Shown here: piece by piece, positions 9,119 through 19,473 of the stretch
Layout: every line of letters starts with the position of its first letter
Position numbering within the stretch: position 1 is the stretch's first letter
DNA from: Candidatus Falkowiibacteriota bacterium
GTDB lineage: Bacteria > Patescibacteriota > Patescibacteriia > Patescibacteriales > UBA12465
Assembly: GCA_026396875.1 (NCBI GenBank)
Contig: JAPLVY010000005.1
Location: 1 to 64,000 of the forward strand
Direction: 5' to 3'
Length of the DNA: 64,000 nt
Position numbers and translations under genes: made by a program
The notes under the pieces: generated by a model
The model's database searches: none
The model's input: the letters and a program-made list of their open reading frames with translations, nothing else
Told to the model about the DNA's origin: nothing

Positions 9119-10024
9119 TTACGCTCTTTTTTTGCCCATTTTCTCCCAAATCACAATCATTGGGCTAGCAATAAAGATAGAGCTATAGGTACCAACGAAG
9201 ATGCCGACCGCCAATGCTAAGGCGAAATCACGAATACTGGAGCCGCCAAAGAATAAGATGGCCAGAAGAGCAAGAATGGCTGAGAACGAAGTATTAATGG
9301 AGCGAGTGAGAACTTGGTTAACACTAGTATTAACCGTATTTTCGAAGTCTTGGCTGGACTTGGGCAAGTTTTCACGAGTACGATCAAAAACGATAATCGT
9401 GTCGTTCACACTATAGCCCAAAACGGTCAGTACCGCAGCGATGAAGGCCGTATTAACCTCTGTGCCAAGAAAATGACCAAGCACCGAGAAAACACCCAAA
9501 ACAACGATGACGTCGTGTGCTAGGGCGACGATAGCCGCCATGCCATACTTCCAGGAAGCAACTGGTTTGGAAACCTTGCGAAAAGCGAAGGCGATAAAGG
9601 CAACCATTGCGAGCAATACAACAATAACTGCATTAAAAGACTTGCTTTTGAGCTCATTGCCAATGGAAGGGCCGATGGAATCAAAACGAAGCTCTTTGGC
9701 ACTACCTTTGTGATCGGTGGCTAATTTACTAAGACTGGCATTAATAGCTTGATGAACCTCCTGTGTGCTCTCTTTGAAGCGCAACAGGGTGGTACCACTC
9801 TGAGTTGGCTGAATCACTAAATTACTAGCGCCAACATTGCGAAGACTATCCTGAATGTCGGTAATTGCGGGTTGATAACCAGAGAATTCAACTTCCAACA
9901 AACTACCGCCAGTAAAATCAATACCGAAATTCAAGCCCCAAAAAGAGAGCGAGGCAATTGATAAGGCCACTAGTATTCCCGAGAAGGTCAGCCAAATTTT
10001 GCGATTTTGAATAATGTTTAACAT
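9119..10024 (-). CDS. secF: protein translocase subunit SecF
   Basis: FGIDFTGGSLLEVEF, GYSVNDTIIVFDRTREN. Confidence 0.97.
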   Translation of the reverse strand: MLNIIQNRKIWLTFSGILVALSIASLSFWGLNFGIDFTGGSLLEVEFSGYQPAITDIQDSLRNVGASNLVIQPTQSGTTLLRFKESTQEVHQAINASLSKLATDHKGSAKELRFDSIGPSIGNELKSKSFNAVIVVLLAMVAFIAFAFRKVSKPVASWKYGMAAIVALAHDVIVVLGVFSVLGHFLGTEVNTAFIAAVLTVLGYSVNDTIIVFDRTRENLPKSSQDFENTVNTSVNQVLTRSINTSFSAILALLAILFFGGSSIRDFALALAVGIFVGTYSSIFIASPMIVIWEKMGKKRA

Positions 10025-10036
10025 ATATCTTTTAGA

Positions 10037-11596
10037 TTAGTTTTTCTTCACCAAATTTGAGCCGATAAGCCAAGAATGCTTTTCTAGCCATTTGCCAAGA
10101 ACCAAGGTGAGCAAAGTACGAGTAATAACAATGGCGCTAAACAATGAGACCGCCAAACCAATAAATAATGCCGTACCAAAGCCCTGCACTGCAGATGTGC
10201 CGAAGAACATCAGGATAAAACAAGTAAGAATAGTGGAGGTGTTGCCGTCACGAATAGATGGCCAAGCACGTCTAAATCCTTCATCTACTGCGAGAGACAG
10301 AGATTTGCCAGCACGTAATTCTTCTTTAACGCGTTCAAAAATCAAGATATTTGCATCAACCGCCATACCAATGGACATAATAAATCCAGCGATACCAGAG
10401 AGAGTAAGAGTGATTGACTTGGAGGCATAAACAAACAATAGCACGCCGATGACCAAGAATAGCAAAGCTACACCACCATTGAATACCTTTATCTCGTTGA
10501 AGGTATAGAACAGCAGGCCAATCATTATCGCAACGAGCACAAAGGCTAGCCATAGAGGCAAGGCTTTAAAAATAGCCAAGACGGTTAAACCATAAACCAA
10601 GAGGGAAACGACCGCCAAGACACCGGGAAAGCGATAAATTGCAATCATGAAAATAGATACCAACAATAAACCGATCAGACCAGCGACTAAACTATTATTA
10701 ATAGATTTTGCCCCCAAACTTGATTCCACGGTCTGCTGAGAAATCAAGGAGATTGGTACTGGTAAAGCACCAGAATTCAAACGTTTAACTAGGTTCTTGG
10801 CTTCATCAATAGTGAAGCTACCACTAATCATCGCCTTGCCACCAGAAATCTTTTCATTAACATTGGGAGAGCTGATTACCTGACCATCCAATAAAATAGC
10901 GACTGGTTTGCCAATGTTACGCTCAGTGATTGCTGCAAATTCCTTGGCGCCGTTATCATTAAATTCTAGAGAAACATAAGGAGAGCCGTCTTTCTGGTCG
11001 AATTCCAGAACTGCCCTCTTTAAATCTTTGCCAGATAATTCAGTGTTTTTCCAGGATACTTGTTGATTACCGGCATCAAGGGAAATATTGCTAGTTGAAC
11101 TGGCGTTAAGAACAATCGGTGCGCTAGCAACAGTTTCTCTAAATTCCAACAATGGAGTTTCACCGATCATCTTGATGGCTTCATTGACATCCTTGATACC
11201 GGCTAATTCTGCGATAATTCGATAATCTCCGCCTGCGGAGTGGTTAACTTGAACCAATGGCTCACTAACACCAAAAACATTAACTCGATGCTCAATCACA
11301 TCGCGCACTGACTCCAAGGCACTGGCTTGATCAGCGGCTGGAATACCTGAAACATCAGCCTTATAGACCAAATGAGTTCCACCTTGAAGATCCAAGCCCA
11401 AGCTGAAAGGAATTTCTTTCACCAAAGGCAGGGCGACGATGCCGTTAGTTTTTTTGGAAAGATTTTTTGCGAAATTATTGTAGCCACTACCAGTGACTAG
11501 CAAACCAACAGTGATCGTGAAAACGACAATTAAACCCAAAATCCACCAGGCCTTCGCGCGCGCGGATAATTTTGAGAACTTTTCAATGATGTTCAT
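10037..11596 (-). CDS. secD: protein translocase subunit SecD
   Basis: LGLDLQGGTHLVY, GMAVDANILIFERVKEE. Confidence 0.97.
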   Translation of the reverse strand: MNIIEKFSKLSARAKAWWILGLIVVFTITVGLLVTGSGYNNFAKNLSKKTNGIVALPLVKEIPFSLGLDLQGGTHLVYKADVSGIPAADQASALESVRDVIEHRVNVFGVSEPLVQVNHSAGGDYRIIAELAGIKDVNEAIKMIGETPLLEFRETVASAPIVLNASSTSNISLDAGNQQVSWKNTELSGKDLKRAVLEFDQKDGSPYVSLEFNDNGAKEFAAITERNIGKPVAILLDGQVISSPNVNEKISGGKAMISGSFTIDEAKNLVKRLNSGALPVPISLISQQTVESSLGAKSINNSLVAGLIGLLLVSIFMIAIYRFPGVLAVVSLLVYGLTVLAIFKALPLWLAFVLVAIMIGLLFYTFNEIKVFNGGVALLFLVIGVLLFVYASKSITLTLSGIAGFIMSIGMAVDANILIFERVKEELRAGKSLSLAVDEGFRRAWPSIRDGNTSTILTCFILMFFGTSAVQGFGTALFIGLAVSLFSAIVITRTLLTLVLGKWLEKHSWLIGSNLVKKN

Positions 11597-11682
11597 AAAA
11601 ATTCTAATTATTGAAAATAATCTTATAGCTCCTCAAATCTTACCTAATAAAAAAACAAAAATCAAGAGAAAAGCCCCAATTC

Positions 11683-11711
11683 TTTACAAAATAGCAGGTT
11701 TGTATTATAAT
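11683..11711 (+). promoter_or_regulatory. sigma70-type promoter for clpP
   Basis: TTTACA-17 nt-TATAAT. Confidence 0.7.
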
Positions 11712-11749
11712 TTGCTTGACTCTAATAAATAATAACCCCTAAAAATACT

Positions 11750-12325
11750 ATGCCAATTATCCCTACCGTGATTGAAAAGGAAGGTCAAATGGAAAGAGCC
11801 TATGATATCTACTCCCGACTCCTCAAGGATCGCATTATCTTTCTTGGCGAACCAATAAACGACCATACTGCCAATATCGTGATTGCTCAATTGCTATTTT
11901 TGGATGCAGAGAACAATCGCGACATCAAATTCTATATTAATTCTCCGGGTGGTTCAGTTTCCTCTGGCCTGGCGATTTATGATACCATGCAATACATCAA
12001 GTCGGATGTCTCCACGATTTGCGTCGGCATGGCCGCTTCCATGGCATCAGTCCTCTTGGCTGCCGGCAAAAAAGGCAAGAGATTGGCTCTTCCTAATAGT
12101 GAAATTATGATTCACCAAGTGATGGGTGGTGCTGAAGGCCAAGCTAGCGACATCAAGATTATGGCTGAACACATCATTAAGACAAAGAACAAACTAAACC
12201 AAATCCTCGCCAAACATACCGGGAAGAAAAGTGAGACCGTGGAAAAAGATAGTGACAGGGACAATTATATGAGCGCCGAAGAAGCCAAAAAATACGGTTT
12301 GATTGATAAAGTAATCGGCGAATAA
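11750..12325 (+). CDS. clpP: ATP-dependent Clp protease proteolytic subunit
   Basis: [43 protein letters not shown]. Confidence 0.98.
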   Translation: MPIIPTVIEKEGQMERAYDIYSRLLKDRIIFLGEPINDHTANIVIAQLLFLDAENNRDIKFYINSPGGSVSSGLAIYDTMQYIKSDVSTICVGMAASMASVLLAAGKKGKRLALPNSEIMIHQVMGGAEGQASDIKIMAEHIIKTKNKLNQILAKHTGKKSETVEKDSDRDNYMSAEEAKKYGLIDKVIGE

Positions 12326-12339
12326 AAAAATGATCAAGA

Positions 12340-12375
12340 AAAAAGACTGCTTTCTTAAAAGAAGCAGTCTTTTTT
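12340..12375 (+). terminator. intrinsic terminator after clpP
   Basis: AAAAAGACTGCTTTcttaaaaGAAGCAGTCTTTTTT. Confidence 0.85.
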
Positions 12376-12396
12376 AATAGTTTGTTTTGAAAAATG

Positions 12397-12446
12397 AAAA
12401 GAGTCCGGACTAATTAGTTTAATTACTAATAGTCTCGGACTCTTTA
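12397..12446 (-). terminator. intrinsic terminator of 12462-13202 gene
   Basis: AAAGAGTCCG...CGGACTCTTT hairpin. Confidence 0.7.
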
Positions 12447-12461
12447 AAATCTACTTAATTA

Positions 12462-13202
12462 TTAAGCAGTTGCACCATTTTTTGGTGCGAGCTTAATCCT
12501 TCTGAAAAAATTGAATATTGCTTTCACGCTAATTCCGATAGAACGGAAAAATAATCTCAACGAGAAACCCAGAACAAGACCGATCAGGAAAGGTAGGGAT
12601 TTGATAATTCCCAATTTTATGAAAGCAGTAAATGTTTCAGAAAATCTTTCAAACAAATTCTGCTTACCTTCTTCGTCGTCTGGATAGTCATCAACGATCG
12701 TGTACCATCCCCAGGCGTAAATGACTTGCAAAGCAATTCCTAACCCTACATAACAAACGAAAAATAAGGCAAGGAAATTAACAGCATTAGAAGCTGGCCC
12801 CATGTTTTGGTTAAGTTTTTCAAAGTGGCTTACAATTAACCAGACAATTGCCATCAGCGATGCGGAGGCTATAGCTAAACCACCAGAAATCAAGTTCATC
12901 ATATAAATATGAAAACGTGCTTCGTACTTCCTTTTTACGCCCTTACTGGCACCATGTTTTGGTTCATCTCCGATGATCTCTTCTTTGTTGTAGCCGTAAG
13001 CTATTAACAAAACCATTAACGGGCCGAGCAAAAGATTCCACCAAGCCGAAACTTGAAATGGTAATTTGATTGACCAAAGACTCTCCTGAAACAATGCCAC
13101 GGTGTTTTCCGTTGGAACATTTTTTACTAATACCAAATAAATGGCATACGCTACGGTTACCAAGATGGTAATCACAATAGCGGTTTTTTCTCTTTTTTGC
13201 AT
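12462..13202 (-). CDS. polytopic membrane protein of unknown function
   Basis: 246-aa ORF with several predicted TM helices. Confidence 0.75.
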   Translation of the reverse strand: MQKREKTAIVITILVTVAYAIYLVLVKNVPTENTVALFQESLWSIKLPFQVSAWWNLLLGPLMVLLIAYGYNKEEIIGDEPKHGASKGVKRKYEARFHIYMMNLISGGLAIASASLMAIVWLIVSHFEKLNQNMGPASNAVNFLALFFVCYVGLGIALQVIYAWGWYTIVDDYPDDEEGKQNLFERFSETFTAFIKLGIIKSLPFLIGLVLGFSLRLFFRSIGISVKAIFNFFRRIKLAPKNGATA

Positions 13203-13362
13203 TTCTTTTAATTTTTAATGAACGGTCTACTCTCTTTAATACTGATTTTCAACCATGACTCAGTTTAACAATAAAGTAATTATATCACAAATTTATAATT
13301 ATGTCAATAAAAGAGGGGTGCAAATACTGTGTATAAGCTAATATATTACGCTAATAACAAAC

Positions 13363-13390
13363 AAAAAGACACCTTTTCGGGGTGCCTTTT
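13363..13390. terminator. terminator at the end of the surface-protein operon
   Basis: AAAAAGACACCttttcgGGGTGCCTTTT. Confidence 0.7.
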
Positions 13391-13408
13391 ATCAATGAGG
13401 AGACTCTC

Positions 13409-14395
13409 TTATTTTGTGTTCAGTTTGAAATTATCAATCACAATCTCAAAAAGGCGTTCATAATTAATGGTACTACCCTCAACCGCCCCCAGAGAGAAGA
13501 CATAGATATTCTTTTTGGCTTTATCGTTTAGATAGAAGACACTTTTGTCCGCCTTGTAAACACCGGACCAAGAGCCATCGGCTGCTGATCTGGCCTCTCC
13601 GGCAATTTGATCAGGAAACTCAGCGGCATACCAGTCCAGAATATCTAGGTTGCTCTGATTGCTCTGATGAATAATTTGAATAAAATAGTTTTCATCAGCC
13701 GAAGTGATTAAAACTGTTTCGTTCTCATTCAAACTCTTTAGTACCCAGTCTTTTGGATAAATAAATGAATATTTTAGAGAAGGATTTCGATAACTTACAA
13801 TCTTGGAAGAGGATGCTAGGCGACCCGTCCCTGCCGGGTTATATGAACTTTGAAGCTCAATCAAGTCAGCATTGCCGTCACCATCAGTATCAATCTTCCC
13901 AGGGTCAGAACCAAATAAAGCCTCTTCGACGTCACTCAATCCATCGCCATCGGTATCTAGAAAAGTCTCCATTTTTGGTGTACTAGGAACTTCTATTGTG
14001 GAAGTGGCAGTGCTACTAGAATTTACTATCGGCATTTCAACAAGAGGAACGGTTGTAGTGTTTTGACTCGGCGTTTCAGTGACCGGATTTTGTGTGTTTG
14101 CTGGATTTACTGGCTTAGCATTCTGTTGGGTCGGCTGGCTGGCTGGCTTGGTGGCTGGTTTAATTACCAGAACATAAGCGCCGTAGATCAGACCAATAAT
14201 CAAAAGCACCCCGAAGGAGATAATAATAATACCAGTCTTCTTGTGGTTACCAGAAGCAGCTGCCGAGGTCTGACGAAAAATAGTTGAAGTAGAAATTGGC
14301 GAAGGCATGTTGTGAACCACAAAATCCTGAGATAAACGATTCTCAACACTTAGGCCACTCGCGCTTTCTTGCTCTGATTTTTTGTCTTTGAACAT
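13409..14395 (-). CDS. single-TM protein with thrombospondin type-3-like Ca-binding motifs and C-terminal PsbP-like region
   Basis: TM near aa 55-75; [35 protein letters not shown]. Confidence 0.8.
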   Translation of the reverse strand: MFKDKKSEQESASGLSVENRLSQDFVVHNMPSPISTSTIFRQTSAAASGNHKKTGIIIISFGVLLIIGLIYGAYVLVIKPATKPASQPTQQNAKPVNPANTQNPVTETPSQNTTTVPLVEMPIVNSSSTATSTIEVPSTPKMETFLDTDGDGLSDVEEALFGSDPGKIDTDGDGNADLIELQSSYNPAGTGRLASSSKIVSYRNPSLKYSFIYPKDWVLKSLNENETVLITSADENYFIQIIHQSNQSNLDILDWYAAEFPDQIAGEARSAADGSWSGVYKADKSVFYLNDKAKKNIYVFSLGAVEGSTINYERLFEIVIDNFKLNTK

Positions 14396-14396
14396 A

Positions 14397-14603
14397 CTAT
14401 TTAATAAAGAAGTAAGCGGCAGCGAGGCAAAGGACTACCAGCCAAACACCAATGGTTAGCCAAATAGTTTTTCTAGACACTTTCCGTCTCAATTGTGGCA
14501 TTACATGGATATAAATTGGTCTAGTCCAAATTGACTGACCAGAGACAACGGTCGATTTTTTATTATCAGAACTTTTAAAATATTCTTGAATACTAGAAGG
14601 CAT
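14397..14603 (-). CDS. small C-tail membrane protein
   Basis: 68-aa ORF, one C-terminal TM, 1-nt and 5-nt spacing to neighbours. Confidence 0.65.
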   Translation of the reverse strand: MPSSIQEYFKSSDNKKSTVVSGQSIWTRPIYIHVMPQLRRKVSRKTIWLTIGVWLVVLCLAAAYFFIK

Positions 14604-14608
14604 AGGTT

Positions 14609-15343
14609 TTATTTAATAGTTTCGGTGACAAGTTTTCCCGCTCCGTTAGGATTATAGCCGCTTTTAACTTCGGCGCCATCGGAATAACCATCGCCGTCGG
14701 TATCTGATTTTAGTGGGTCGGTTTTATAGGTTTTTACTTCTTCGTAGTCGGACAAACCGTCGCCATCGGTATCGACTTTGTTGATATCGGTGCCAGCCAG
14801 TACTTCTTCTTGGTCAGTCAAACCATCGCCATCAGTGTCAATATTCTCAGGGCTAGTACTAGAAATATTGGAGTTTGGTGTGTTTTCAACTACCGGGCTA
14901 GTGCTTGCCACCGGCGTAACATTGTTTTCCTGGGCTTTGATTTTTTCTTCTACGGCGCTATTCACCGCTTCATTGGCAATTGGTGAAACATAGTTATTGA
15001 TTGTGTTATCAATTTGCGCTTTTGGTTTTACAAATCTCACATAAACAAAATAGCCAGCAAAAGTCACAACGGCGACGGCGATTAAAAGAATTAAGAAAAT
15101 TTTCAGAGCATGAACCCCTCTTTCTCCGGCTGCGGGCATATTATCAGAAATATTGAGATAAGTTTCCTTGCCGGCAGTTTGAAAAGTTTGTGCCGGGATG
15201 GCTGGTGCTTGCGGAGTAATTGGCGCAGGGGCGCCAGAAAAAACTGGTGGGTTCTGCGGTGTTGATGGTTTATCAACATCTGAGAAAATATCATCAATTT
15301 CTTTGGTGGCGTTTTGGGGAAGATTACTCTGATCGTTAAACAT
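14609..15343 (-). CDS. single-TM protein with DxDGDGL(T/S)D calcium-binding repeats
   Basis: [58 protein letters not shown]. Confidence 0.85.
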   Translation of the reverse strand: MFNDQSNLPQNATKEIDDIFSDVDKPSTPQNPPVFSGAPAPITPQAPAIPAQTFQTAGKETYLNISDNMPAAGERGVHALKIFLILLIAVAVVTFAGYFVYVRFVKPKAQIDNTINNYVSPIANEAVNSAVEEKIKAQENNVTPVASTSPVVENTPNSNISSTSPENIDTDGDGLTDQEEVLAGTDINKVDTDGDGLSDYEEVKTYKTDPLKSDTDGDGYSDGAEVKSGYNPNGAGKLVTETIK

Positions 15344-15361
15344 AAAATGGTCTATTAATTT

Positions 15362-15784
15362 TTATTTTTTAACTTGATATTTTTCTTTGCAGGCATCAGC
15401 AAAGTCTTTCTGGCTAATTTTATCACACATTGAAGCATCGTTGAGATCCAGCGCTAAACTCAGGAGGCAACTTGCTTCGCCGTCAAGATTTTGCATCTCT
15501 TTACAACGACCGCTATCTTTACTGGCTAAAATCTCCTGATAAAGAATCTTGTCATGATTTGCCTTTGCCAAACGAACAACTTCTTGTTCGCGCCACTTAA
15601 CAATTTGAACGGGCGCGGTTTCAACTCTGCCATTTTTGTTCTGGGTGCCGCTCTGGTTTGGGCCAGCCTGATTCCCGGAGTTCTTGCGTAAAGATAAAAA
15701 CATCAACACCGCAATGACTAATAAAACTAAGGCCGCGGAAACAATAATTATCATCCTGTGTTGGCGATTCTGCCAGTTAATCAT
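15362..15784 (-). CDS. membrane-anchored hypothetical protein
   Basis: 140-aa ORF, N-terminal TM, Cys-containing extracellular region. Confidence 0.75.
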   Translation of the reverse strand: MINWQNRQHRMIIIVSAALVLLVIAVLMFLSLRKNSGNQAGPNQSGTQNKNGRVETAPVQIVKWREQEVVRLAKANHDKILYQEILASKDSGRCKEMQNLDGEASCLLSLALDLNDASMCDKISQKDFADACKEKYQVKK

Positions 15785-15789
15785 ATGAT

Positions 15790-18700
15790 TTAAAAATTAT
15801 CGTTAGAAATTAAAGTAGATAAGTAATAAAGAAGATTACCAAAAGCTTTCCATTCGTTAGGATTCACAATTAAGACGTTCCCCGAAGAAGTGCCGTGGTA
15901 ACCAAATTGCGTAATGGCTGTGCGGTTACACCTGCTAGCCCAGACATGATCAGTTAAGCCCTCTATCCACTGGGGAAAAGCGATTGAACTAGTGGCTGTA
16001 CACACTGCGCCGCTACATTGTGGACCGCAAGAAGCTGGATAGGGATTAAGTTTAAATTGCGCCGTGGTAGGAAAAACAGAAATCTGATAGGGCATAGAAA
16101 ATGGCTGCTTAGCTATTGAATAATGATCTGTTACCAAGCTATAGCTTATCTGATCTGGAGTGTTGCTGCTAATACCGAGGTAGCCAGAGAGGTTATTAAA
16201 GTTTCTATTACTAAGATTTCGATTGACCGTGCCGTTACCAAAGACTACCATGCCGCCGTTCTTGATAAATAGTTCAACAATTAATCTTGAGGAGGCTGTT
16301 AAATCATCACTGTTATTGGTGCCTAACCCAAAGATGATTAGATTATAATTTTCCAAGATATTTCCTGATATTGGCAGAAACTTGGTGGTTGAGGCATTAA
16401 AACTTGCCATGGAATAGGCATTGATGGCATATTTCACGGTGCTAGTGCTAGAACCACCATCGGTAATTGCCATGGAATTGCGGAAGGAAGAATAAGAATT
16501 TGCCAAAGTTTCTAGCACCGACTTAGAGGAGATTGTTGTGCTAGTCGAATTAGAACTTGGATAGACTTGAAGGATTCTGAGCTCTCTAGCAATCTTGCAG
16601 CGGTTAGTGCAGCGCTCACCGAGAGAAGACTGAACAGAATAAGGATCGCTCGGATCACACTCCTCTCCTTCGTCGGACTGGACTGCCCCATCGCCACAAA
16701 ATCCGCAATCAGCATGGCAATAGCTAGCGGCTTCTGGGTTATTAAATTCTGGGTCATATCTCTCCACTAAATCATCTGTGCTATAAGTTGGATCTTTGGG
16801 ACCACACAGGCCATCTCCACAATAACCACCAGTAGCTCGACAATAGCTATTTGAAGTTATTGGTTCAGGAGTCGTGGCGCCAGAAACAGTAGTGCAGGAG
16901 TATTGATGTCCGACAGAACTGTCCTTGGTGCTAGTAGCAATTCCATCAATGCCATCACATTCCTCTAGCCCATCATTGTAAGCCCCGCCCCTTCTTTCTT
17001 GGTTAGGCATTTGCCTAATTCCGTCTCCGCAATAACTATTAACATTCAAATCAAAAGAAGTTTCCGTATTGGCCCCATATTCATTGGTGGCTTTAACAAT
17101 AATGTGATACGTGCTAGGAATTGGAGTAACCGGGATAACGACAGGGGGCAGTGCGATGGCTAAGACGTTGCTAACCTTAAAAATATTGTTAATCCAAGAA
17201 AGAGTTTTTAAAACTGGTAGAAAAGATTGGGGTAGTTGATTCAAATTTGATTCTGGAGGTGAACTGGTTGGATTTAATTCGGCCGGCGGATTAACAACTG
17301 GAGCAACAAAAGAATCAAACAATTCAAAAGCATGAGAATCGTGAAAAAGAACTTGGTAGTGCGCCTCCAAAGAGCCAATCAAAGACAATGGATTCTCGGA
17401 ATCGTGCAACATAATTATGTTGTCATAAAAATCCAAGCCATGAGGAGTTAAATAGTCTGCACTACTAGAAGATGGTGCTAAACCCAAGGCATTCCCCGAA
17501 ATCACAAAGATGCTATTGTTATTATTTTTAACCATTGCGGTAAAACCGCTTGGAGTTCCCGTAGCTGTATAGTTAAAAGTGTGATTTGCGGAATTCAAAA
17601 CTTTTAATTCACATTTATAGATACCGAACTTGCGGACATTAGTTTCGCACTGATAGTCAAAAACTGGCTTGTCTGGTTTCAAGGTAATGGTGAAATCCTT
17701 GGTGGCAGCCACACCGATTGCATTATTGAGAGTCACTTTGTATTTGAAAACCACTGGCGAATTACCAGAGACCCCACTGATTAATCCTGATGGCTCAAAA
17801 ATAGTAACCTTAAATCTTCCCCTCTCCACCCGATCAATTTTCAGCTCTAAGCCATTATTGATACCCACGGACATCCCTGAGCTACCGATAACATTGAGGT
17901 TCGTGTTGCCAAGTTTGAGGGTATAAGAAGGGAAGTTGTTGACGCCAGTGCCCATAACCGTATCGTCATTTAAATAGAAAACATATTCCAATTTTTCTTT
18001 ACTCAGAATGAATTCGACATTTTCCGCTTCAATCTTTGGTTTTGATTTACTGATAACAATATTAGCGTTCACTAAAAGATGCCCGCCATGTTCATCATCA
18101 ACAGTAACTCTAATTGGCCAAGTTCCGAGGTACAAAGCTTTTTGAGAATAAATCTTTTTTTGGTTTGGGTTGTTGGTATCAACAAGAGATAATCCAGCAA
18201 ACACACCACCGGCAGGAATTTGACTGGCGTCTAAGTGCCAAGTCAACGGATTTCCGTTGGGGTTGGCGATTTTAATAAAACCATTAAACTCGCGACCCAA
18301 CTCTCCCTGAAGGCTGGTGGCCTCCAAGACCGGATTGACAGCGGTGGTGGTTGCAGTGTTTCTAACACTACAGGCTTGATCGCTCAATAAATTGTCACTG
18401 GTGTCATAACCATCGCTGGTTTCCATTGAAGCGCAGAGACTATATTCCCCGCCGCTGTTTTTTGATTGATAGGCCATCACCAAACTATTATCAGGAAAGC
18501 TTAAAGGAGAAGTTTGTGCGGAAAACTTACTCTGATTTTTATTCCAACAAGTGAGAGCATCGAAGCCCGGACAAGCGCCTAATTTATTTATCGGGTCAAC
18601 TAACGACTTATCCAAACCAAGTTGCGCACCAAAAGTCGACTGCCAACTTGGCCAGGTAGAAATGGTGAGATGTGGCACATAGCTTCCGGACGGTAAATCT

Positions 18701-19428
18701 GGATAACGATTGTTTTTGTTTTTATAATCCTGAAGAGCATTTTTTATTTCCGTCAAAACCGCTAAGCGCTTGATGTCTCTAGCAATTTTTGCTTTCGGAC
18801 TAGTACAGAAGCCGACGCCCAAGCAATCACCATCAATAAGACAAGTGGACGTCGGAGTGATAGTTGGGGTGGAACTAGAAGTAATAATTGGCGCAGTCGC
18901 CGCCAAAGAGCAGTCACCGCTGGTTGTTAGATTGTTATTGAATTTCCAATTGGCAATAATCTGCCCCAGAGCATCAGTGGTTCCACTTGTTGAATTTTGA
19001 TTATAGGAAATCAAATAAACGTTGGTGTAAATAACTTTAGTCGCCGAATCGATATTGGTTGCATTTACATAGACTGTGCGCCCGTCACGAATCGCCTCAT
19101 AACCATCAACGGTCAAGAATTGGGGTGCTCCAGCAAAACCCTGCACATTATACCAGCGTTCGATACCGTAATGCTCGGGGTTAGGAAGGATGCGAATAGC
19201 AATCGCGTCCAGACTATCAGACCCTTGAGTAGCGACTGGGGTAATTGGGATGGCTGGATCTTCAAGGTTTATGGCTTCCTCGAGACTACTGGTAGAGGAG
19301 ATCGCGGCAAAACAGTAATTGGCTATCAAAAATTGTGCACAAACAAAGACAAAAAGCCCGAAAAAACTGAGAACTGGCTTTGAGCTGAGAAAGCTTTGCG
19401 CAAATTTGCCGCACTTTATTGGTTTCAT
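15790..19428 (-). CDS. giant secreted/surface protein with CGDG...EECD cysteine-rich repeats and an internal pseudopilin-like segment
   Basis: Signal-peptide-like N-terminus; CGDGIRQMPNQ...LEECDG, CGDGLCGPKD, CGDGAVQSDEGEECD; ARDIKRLAVLTEIKNALQDYKNKNNRYPDLPSG. Confidence 0.8.
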   Translation of the reverse strand: MKPIKCGKFAQSFLSSKPVLSFFGLFVFVCAQFLIANYCFAAISSTSSLEEAINLEDPAIPITPVATQGSDSLDAIAIRILPNPEHYGIERWYNVQGFAGAPQFLTVDGYEAIRDGRTVYVNATNIDSATKVIYTNVYLISYNQNSTSGTTDALGQIIANWKFNNNLTTSGDCSLAATAPIITSSSTPTITPTSTCLIDGDCLGVGFCTSPKAKIARDIKRLAVLTEIKNALQDYKNKNNRYPDLPSGSYVPHLTISTWPSWQSTFGAQLGLDKSLVDPINKLGACPGFDALTCWNKNQSKFSAQTSPLSFPDNSLVMAYQSKNSGGEYSLCASMETSDGYDTSDNLLSDQACSVRNTATTTAVNPVLEATSLQGELGREFNGFIKIANPNGNPLTWHLDASQIPAGGVFAGLSLVDTNNPNQKKIYSQKALYLGTWPIRVTVDDEHGGHLLVNANIVISKSKPKIEAENVEFILSKEKLEYVFYLNDDTVMGTGVNNFPSYTLKLGNTNLNVIGSSGMSVGINNGLELKIDRVERGRFKVTIFEPSGLISGVSGNSPVVFKYKVTLNNAIGVAATKDFTITLKPDKPVFDYQCETNVRKFGIYKCELKVLNSANHTFNYTATGTPSGFTAMVKNNNNSIFVISGNALGLAPSSSSADYLTPHGLDFYDNIIMLHDSENPLSLIGSLEAHYQVLFHDSHAFELFDSFVAPVVNPPAELNPTSSPPESNLNQLPQSFLPVLKTLSWINNIFKVSNVLAIALPPVVIPVTPIPSTYHIIVKATNEYGANTETSFDLNVNSYCGDGIRQMPNQERRGGAYNDGLEECDGIDGIATSTKDSSVGHQYSCTTVSGATTPEPITSNSYCRATGGYCGDGLCGPKDPTYSTDDLVERYDPEFNNPEAASYCHADCGFCGDGAVQSDEGEECDPSDPYSVQSSLGERCTNRCKIARELRILQVYPSSNSTSTTISSKSVLETLANSYSSFRNSMAITDGGSSTSTVKYAINAYSMASFNASTTKFLPISGNILENYNLIIFGLGTNNSDDLTASSRLIVELFIKNGGMVVFGNGTVNRNLSNRNFNNLSGYLGISSNTPDQISYSLVTDHYSIAKQPFSMPYQISVFPTTAQFKLNPYPASCGPQCSGAVCTATSSIAFPQWIEGLTDHVWASRCNRTAITQFGYHGTSSGNVLIVNPNEWKAFGNLLYYLSTLISNDNF

Positions 19429-19473
19429 AATATCAAAAGATTTAATTAAGATAATTATACCACAAATTAATTT

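Noticed and set aside
12462-13202. Heliorhodopsin/rhodopsin candidate
   Set aside because: Too few helices and no convincing Schiff-base lysine helix; left as unknown membrane protein.
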